A stretch of 64,000 nt of DNA from Methanobrevibacter sp. V74. Its GTDB lineage: Archaea; Methanobacteriota; Methanobacteria; Methanobacteriales; Methanobacteriaceae. Within the stretch, counting starts at the first letter, position 1; each line of letters starts with the position of its first letter. The stretch spans positions 31,219 through 95,218 of the forward strand of contig NZ_CAUJAN010000007.1 of assembly GCF_963082495.1 (NCBI RefSeq), written 5' to 3'. The notes beneath the pieces are model-generated. The model saw only the letters and a program-made list of their open reading frames with translations. It made no database searches and had not been told where the DNA came from. This document shows, piece by piece, positions 58,262 to 64,000 of the stretch. Both the position numbers and the translations under genes were made by a program.

Positions 58262-58381
58262 AAATAAGAAAAAATATAAAAAATCTAAAAACACAAAATT
58301 CAATTAAAAATTTTGCGTCACATCCTCTTTTTTTATAAAAAAATCTCACCTAAATCTCACAGATAACTTTTGATAACTTTT

Positions 58382-58417
58382 GTATTTACTGAATGTTTCA
58401 GTTGAATTATTCAAAAC
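58382..58417 (+). repeat. Array repeat 9, degenerate
   Basis: Matches from TACTGAATGTTT to the AAAAC end with one T deleted and the first bases changed. The second inverted repeat (TTGAAT-T-ATTCAA) is intact. Confidence 0.85.
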
Positions 58418-58506
58418 AGGATTCTCATAGTATATTAATAGAAACATTGGAAAATTCAATTTATGAAGAGGAACAAGAATTGGGGAGGTTTATCTTCATA
58501 ACTTAA
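58418..58506 (+). pseudogene. Cassette 9a: 3' end of an unknown gene
   Basis: The frame is open from the repeat for 28 codons (SILIETLENSIYEEEQELG) to TAA 58504-58506. It is too short to identify; it follows the pattern of gene ends fused to repeats. Confidence 0.4.
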
Positions 58507-58731
58507 TCTTATTTTTTTTATAATTTTTTTGTACAGTTTGCTATTTTTCATGTTTTTTGTTAAACACTGGTTTTAATATTAAACATTTTTTAATTTAATT
58601 AAATAAAAAAGTTTAAATATTCAATAAGATAATATTATAAAATAGAGTTTGGTATTAATAAAATAGAATTCATCCCCTACACTAAATAGCTGACAAATTA
58701 TAAACTTATAAAAAGGAGTAATAAGATTAGT

Positions 58732-59760
58732 ATGAATAATGAAATAACAAACACATTATTATATGTTAGTGAAGAAGGCGCAGTGGCAATTAATGTTATT
58801 ATTGATTCAGAAAATGAAACAATGTGGACCACACAAAAAACAATGGCGGAATTATTCAATAAAAACATTAATACTATCAGTAAACATTTAACTAAAATAT
58901 TTGAGGATGGAGAATTAATAAAAAATGAAGTAACCTTCAATCCAAACGATTCCACTAATAGTGAAATCGTTATTAATCCAAATGCAAAAACTCAACCAAT
59001 ACTATATAATTTAGATGTAATCATCTCAGTTGGATATCGTGTAAACAGCAAACAAGCAACACACTTTCGCAGATGGACTACAAGTGTATTAAAAGAATAC
59101 ATGATTAAAGGATTTGCTTTAGATGATGAACTATTAAAAAAAGGTTCAAGATTTGGTAAAGATTACTTCAATGAATTACTTGAAAGAATACGTGAAATAA
59201 GAGCATCAGAAAGAAGATTTAATCAAAAATTAACTGATATTTATGCAACAAGTTTTGATTATAATCCTAATGCTGAAGTTTCTCAAGAATTCTTCGCAAC
59301 AGTACAAAATAAATTAATATATGCAGTCACAGGATACACTGCAGCAGAAATAATTAAAAATAGAAGTGATAAAACAAAAATCAATATGGGGTTAACAACA
59401 TGGAAGAATTCCCCGAATGGTAAAATATTACAATATGATGTTGTAATCTCTAAAAATTATTTAAATAAAAAGGAAATAAGCACTTTAAACACTCTTGTAG
59501 ATGGTTTTCTAACTTTAGCAGAAACAAGAGCCAGAACACAAACAGAAACAAAAATGGCTGACTGGAAATTATTACTGGACGGATATATTGATTTAAGCCA
59601 ATTACCAAAATTAATGGACAAAGGAAAAATTTCAGCTTTAAATGCTCGAAACCATGCAATAAAAGAATATAAAGAATTCCGTTTAGATCAAGATAAAAAT
59701 TATAAATCTGATTTCGATAAATTAATTGATGATATAAAAAGAATTGAAGGAGAACAATAA
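58732..59760 (+). CDS. RhuM-family protein
   Basis: 342 aa. N-terminal DNA-binding-like part (ETMWTTQKTMAELFNKNINT) and the family block YNLDVIISVGYRVNSKQATH, RRWTTSVLKEYMIKGFALDD. RhuM proteins are common on genomic islands and beside restriction or virus-defence genes; their action is unclear. AAAAGGAG precedes the start. The frame is intact and it may be a functional cargo gene. Confidence 0.82.
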   Translation: MNNEITNTLLYVSEEGAVAINVIIDSENETMWTTQKTMAELFNKNINTISKHLTKIFEDGELIKNEVTFNPNDSTNSEIVINPNAKTQPILYNLDVIISVGYRVNSKQATHFRRWTTSVLKEYMIKGFALDDELLKKGSRFGKDYFNELLERIREIRASERRFNQKLTDIYATSFDYNPNAEVSQEFFATVQNKLIYAVTGYTAAEIIKNRSDKTKINMGLTTWKNSPNGKILQYDVVISKNYLNKKEISTLNTLVDGFLTLAETRARTQTETKMADWKLLLDGYIDLSQLPKLMDKGKISALNARNHAIKEYKEFRLDQDKNYKSDFDKLIDDIKRIEGEQ

Positions 59761-59792
59761 TTTAGTAAAAATCAATTTTTTTTTTTGGTTTG

Positions 59793-61658
59793 AAGAGTGT
59801 TGGCAGAAATTATTAGATTTTGAACATTTTTCATTTTATCCTTTAGCTTTTTTCAATATTTTTTTAAGTTAGTGATATGAACTTTATTGCACTAATGACT
59901 GAATGTAAATCCATTTCTTTTATTCTCTTTAATAAGATTAAACAATCTTATTAGGTTGTATGATGCTACGATTGTGAACATTTGGTTTTGTACTCTTTTT
60001 AAACCAACTATTGGAAGATAATCATAGTTGTAAATTCTTTTGAAAGTTCCGTTATGTGCTTCTACAGTCTTTGAACGTAATTTATAGTCTTTAATTCCAT
60101 CTTTAGTAGACATTAATCTTTCAACTTTATATGTAACTTCGTGGACATACCTTGTTATTGCTCTATGGTTGGTTGTATAGCATTTCACTTTATATTTGTA
60201 ATTTTTGCAGGCTAGGTAGTTTGAATAGACTAATTTGATTTTATTTCCTCCTCCTTTTTTTTGTGGGGCAGGATATGCTCCATCAAGAGTTAATTCTTCA
60301 TTATTGGGACAAATAAAAACATTTTTATATTCATCAAAAACAAAATAATCTATAGCAAATGGATTGTCAGGTAGATTACCTGAATTCTCTCTATTTTACT
60401 GTTTTGTTGGAATTAAAAGCAGTTATACCTAATTCCTCGAGATATTGTAAATTTGCTAGTGTTGAATAGATTGTATCCGCGCTAATTTTTGTGGGTTGTA
60501 ATTTTAAATTAACGAGGATTTGATTCATTAATGCAGGAATTTGATAATGATCCGTAGGATTTTGAACTGCATTAACTCCACATATTAACTTCGATTTCGT
60601 ATCAGTTCCCAATTGAATATTAAATGAAAATTTAGGATACTTTTGTCCATTATCTTTAACTTTCATCAGTCGAGCATCATGATCATTCAAAGCTAACGAT
60701 ACCTGTCCAGAATAGTCCAACAACTGCCACCAATAAAAAAAGAATTTCAACTTTTTCTTTATCTGATTTTGATTTATCATCTAAAAATTTTCGTACGGTT
60801 CTTCTAAGCTTTTTAATTTCATCTTTTGTTAATTCTTCGACCAAATAATGCTTTATTAATAAAATAATATCTTTTTTCTTTGATTATATTGAATGAGGAA
60901 TTGTAAGCATTTTTTTTATTGTTCCATCAATTGCAATATGTTCAAAATCAGTTAATCCAATTCTATTGGCCACAATCAGAATAAAACTCATAATTAATTG
61001 GTAAATTTGTTGAAAAATACTTACAATAATCTCGTATTGTTCTGTCACTTGGTTCTATAAAATGTGAAATTAAATTATACAAATAATTGTACTTTGCATT
61101 ATAAGCTAACTCCACAGTGCTTGTTATTTTATTAATATATCCATAAAAAATTAGTTTTATCATATCTTTGAGGTCAAAAGGTGGTTTTCCAACATTGGAA
61201 ATTTTTCGTTTGATTTTAAAGAAATTAAACGCACCATCAACGATTGTTGATGCAAGATACATAAGTTGAAATTCATCTTCCATTTCTTCAATTTCCCTAC
61301 TTTTTTCGCTCAAAATATAGTTATCCAAAATCATATCAATCAAAAACTCCTATATTAAATTAAATAATTATAGAATTAACTATAATTAATTATATATTTG
61401 TTATTTCTAATATAATAAGATAGATTTAAATAACTTATAGTTAGAATAATAAGTAATAAAATATTAAAATTAAATATTAATAATTTTTACAAATAATTAG
61501 ATTAAAATACCCATAATTACAAGGCCAATATAAAAAAAAGTATGAATTTATGGAAAAAAATTTTCACGAATTAAAATTGAACAAAGTTTAATAAAAATAG
61601 GAAAATAGGTTAAAAATTAAATAATATTTAAATCTCAATAATTTCTGCCAACACTCTT
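59793..61658. mobile_element. IS1182-like element D
   Basis: Ends AAGAGTGTTGGCAGAAATTA (from about 59793) and the inverse at 61637-61658. Solo copies of this end occur at 12286. The transposase inside is broken. Confidence 0.72.
59892..61343 (-). pseudogene. IS1182-family transposase of element D, fragmented
   Basis: Minus-strand pieces: start at 61343 (KISNVGKPPFDLKDMIKLIF), middle near 60780-60391 (GVNAVQNPTDHYQIPALMNQ, ISADTIYSTLANLQYLEEL), end at 59892 (SKTVEAHNGTFKRIYNYDYL). At least three frame breaks. Confidence 0.7.
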
Positions 61659-61685
61659 GAAAACAATATAAAATAAAGTACCTGA

Positions 61686-61722
61686 GTTTTGAATAATTCA
61701 ACTGAAAACATTCAGTATTAAC
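61686..61722 (-). repeat. Array repeat 10, perfect, inverted
   Basis: All 37 bp identical to repeats 1 to 6 but on the minus strand. It may mark a second array facing left or an inversion between IS copies. Confidence 0.95.
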
Positions 61723-62481
61723 AAATTAGCAAAAGGAACTTACACATTTAAATCAGTAGATCCATATACTGGTGGATCAATTAAAACAACAGTAACCGTT
61801 AAGGTAGTGCCTCTTAAAGCAGATGATGTAGTAACATTTGAAAATAAAACTTCAACATTTACTGTAAAAGCATTTAATCAAAATGGACGGGCTGCCCAAA
61901 ATAAAAACATTAGTATAACTATAAATGGCACAGAAAAAATTGTTCAAACAGATGCTAATGGTGTAGCTAGTGTTAATTTTACTTTTGATAAAGGAGAATA
62001 TATAATTATTTCAAAAGACATGGATACTGGTTATACGATTCAAAATAAAATCACAGTAATTGATCCGTCTAGCGGAAGACACTTTAATAAATATGGTGTT
62101 TCTGATGATGGTAAAACAATTCTAGCTATTGGACGGGCTTCAGCTCCAGGAGAGATGGGAAAATATAATTATACTTTTTATATGGTTGAATTTTTAAGGG
62201 TTTGCCCATATTGCGGAAGCAATGAACTTTATTGGAGTATTTTTTGGGCAGGAAATGAGGTTACAAGTAAAGGAAGATTCCCTGCTACAGGAAGAATTGA
62301 ATGGGGGAGTGCTGAGGGAGGAATATATTGTGCTCACTGTGACGCTGATTTTAGTATTTTTGGTAATGAACACATAGCAGGATCTACTAAAAAATTGACT
62401 CCTTTGTGTGATCCTATTCCATGTACAAAGGAAGATGCTTACAAATTGTTAAGTGGAAACTTTATATTATATTATTATTAA
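61723..62481 (+). pseudogene. Adhesin-like 3' fragment with zinc-ribbon-like end
   Basis: The frame is open out of the repeat (KLAKGTYTFKSVDPYTGGSI), through an Ig-like repeat (KIVQTDANGVASVNFTFDKG), to a C-terminal domain with CPYCGSNELYW and YCAHCDADF, ending at 62481. The 5' part, including the signal peptide, is missing. The GTG at 61807 is only an internal codon. This repeats the pattern of a gene cut at a repeat. Confidence 0.72.
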
Positions 62482-62708
62482 TTTTCTCATTTTAAATGAG
62501 AAACTCTTTTTTATATTTATTTTAGTATTAATACTGTTTTTAAATACAAGTTTTAGATATTCTCTATAGTGTTTATTAAGAAACAATCATTAAATACTGT
62601 ATAATTGATAATACATATTTAAATTATATAATTAAAGATAATATTGCTTTAATATCTTATAAAAATATATTCTCTTATTTATAGTTTCTTACCAAAAGTT
62701 TATACCTA
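62482..62708. other. Gap and left end of an IS630-type element
   Basis: AT-rich. A hairpin (CTCATTTTAAATGAG, 62486-62500, followed by T-rich DNA) may end the adhesin fragment transcript. From about 62680 the sequence TAGTTTCTTACCAAAAGTTTATAC resembles the end near 44200 and starts the IS. Confidence 0.45.
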
Positions 62709-64000
62709 ATGAGTTATAGATATATGCTCATGGAAAAATTTAATAATAAAATTAAGAAACATTTAGAGCTTTCTGAAATTGCAGAAATGTTGAAAGAGTA
62801 CAGAAAATATTACGATGTTTATAGGCGTCTTTTAGTAATTCACATGGTTGCAAACGGTGAAAGTATTGCTAAAGCCTCAAAAAACATTAATATTTCAAGA
62901 AAAACCGGTGAACGATGGGTCAAACAATATAATGAAAATGGCATTGCTGGCTTATTTTCAAATTATTCCAATTGTGGTAGAAAATCTTACCTAACTGACC
63001 AACAATTAAATGAATTAAAAGAAATTATCACTGGAAATGAAGAAAAATATAATTTAAAAGATGTGAAAAATCTTATTAAAGAAAAATATGGAATAACATA
63101 CAGTGAAAAGCAAATATGGGTCATTACAAGACAAAAACTAAATTTAAACTATGGAAAACCATTTCATCAAATATAACACTCGTCCAGAAAACCCCGAAGA
63201 AGATCTTAAAAAAAACTAACTTTCATTGATTTAAAAACCGAATATTTTGCTTTTTTGGACGAAACATCATGTCAAAATGTTCCAAATGTTACAAGAGTAT
63301 TATACACTCCAGGAGAAAAAAAATATACAAAGAAAACATCCAGTAAAAATTGGAATAAATGTAACTGGTTTCCAAGGAATTAATTGCAACTCATACATGG
63401 AAGTAAACACAAAAAATAATGCATTTCAATTTATAAATTACATTATGTCATTACCGTATTGAAAACATGGAAAATACTTCCGGTAAACAATTAATCAAAG
63501 AAGCAATAAACAATGAAAATTTATCAGATGACGAAATAAAAAAACTATTTATCCTCTAAATCACTAAATAAAATGGATTTAATTAATAAAATCAATAATG
63601 AACTATATAATGACAATTCACAACAAACATCCATTGAAAAAATTCAAAAAATCTGCAATAAAGAAGACAATAACAACTCCAGAAAAATATGGCATGAAAA
63701 AAGATCCAGATTATTAAATAATCTATTAAATCCCAAAATAACTGAAATAAACTCAAAAGAAAAGAAAATAAACATTATTTTAGATAATGCAAGAATACAT
63801 CATGCTAAAATCGTTGAAAAAGCATGCGAAATATTAAATATAAACTTAATATTTTTACAACCATACTGTCCCGATTTAAATCCAATCGAAGATGTATGGC
63901 GTAAAATTAAGTCTACAATATATAAATCAATATATAAAAATTTAAATGAATTAATAGAAATATTTAAACGAGAATACTACAAAATAGTTGATTTAACATC
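62709..64000 (+). pseudogene. IS630-family transposase, frameshifted, runs off the window
   Basis: The N-terminal helix-turn-helix part is intact (GESIAKASKNINISRKTGER, GIAGLFSNYSNCGRKSYLTD) to 63176. After it frames change: FAFLDETSCQNVPNVTRVLY (63247 region), then from about 63760 IILDNARIHHAKIVEKACEI and PYCPDLNPIEDVWRKIKS, the DDE end. The catalytic Asp, Asp, Glu segments are all present in pieces. The right end lies beyond the window. Confidence 0.75.

Larger units (their letters stand above)
56577..58327. mobile_element. IS1182-like element C
   Basis: GAGGATGTGAC at 56577-56587 is inverted at 58317-58327, with T-rich flanks. The left end also holds GTGAC-ACGAA-GTCAC. Related to element A (44509) but better preserved. 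Confidence 0.75.

Noticed and set aside
61807-62481. Complete small gene starting at GTG 61807
   Set aside because: The frame is open and adhesin-like upstream to the repeat at 61722, so the GTG is an internal codon of a truncated gene.
1-64000. tRNA or rRNA genes
   Set aside because: No GC-rich cloverleaf-like stretch was noticed in this AT-rich window; a tRNA search program would settle it.

Overview
The window is very AT-rich archaeal DNA and looks like a Methanobrevibacter-type hydrogenotrophic methanogen. The grounds are: genes for coenzyme M synthesis (comA, a COG1900/comF-like gene, comD, comE), a heterodisulfide reductase set (hdrC-hdrB-hdrA), the coenzyme F420 gene cofH, archaeal primase subunits (priS, priL), many frameshift-prone beta-helix adhesin-like genes, and ribosome binding sites of the GGAGGTGAT type with ATG, GTG and TTG starts.

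Layout. 1-4830: an IS4-family insertion sequence in front of a frameshifted adhesin-like gene, then a small transposon remnant. 4900-32650: mostly ordinary chromosome. It opens with a coenzyme M/heterodisulfide reductase block (comA, comF-like, hdrCBA), a degenerate IS, a V4R-type redox regulator and comDE. Then come cofH, a thymidylate kinase-like gene, priS, priL, metG, conserved methanogen genes of unknown function, a MraY-like glycosyl-phosphate transferase, a riboflavin/F420 pathway reductase, flavodoxin, MarR, a MATE exporter, an OYE-like flavoprotein and the manganese exporter mntP.

32650-64000 is an accessory island. A tyrosine recombinase is divergent from an intact cas2-cas1 pair. 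About 200 bp after cas1 begins a series of identical 37-bp repeats in the same orientation (36098, 36470, 36947, 39139, 41288, 44001). The repeats start GTT, end AAAC and contain two inverted repeats, like CRISPR repeats, but they are separated by 335 to 2676 bp instead of about 35 bp. The DNA between them is recognisable gene material, often cut off exactly at the repeat: an internal piece of hisH, the 3' part of moaE, a viral portal/head gene segment, an adhesin with a truncated DUF366-like gene, and a flippase. Further out the repeats decay (51071 with one mismatch, 55396 half a repeat, 58382 degenerate), the inserted DNA fills with insertion sequences, and one intact copy lies inverted at 61686. 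No Cas effector, Cas4 or polymerase gene is seen. I read this as a Cas1-Cas2-associated (or recombinase-associated, integron-like) array that stores kilobase gene fragments. It is the main discovery candidate here.

Other things to note: an HdrA with a C-terminal MvhD-like domain that has lost its iron-sulfur cysteines, located in a coenzyme M synthesis block; a peptidase-like surface gene split by an IS with an 8-bp target duplication; nested IS1182-like elements between inverted adhesin 3' ends; eight TGACATA iterons at about 21-bp spacing; a run of 16 C in an IS; and an in-frame TGA in a small secreted protein gene. No tRNA or rRNA genes were seen. Positions of degenerate elements are approximate where stated.
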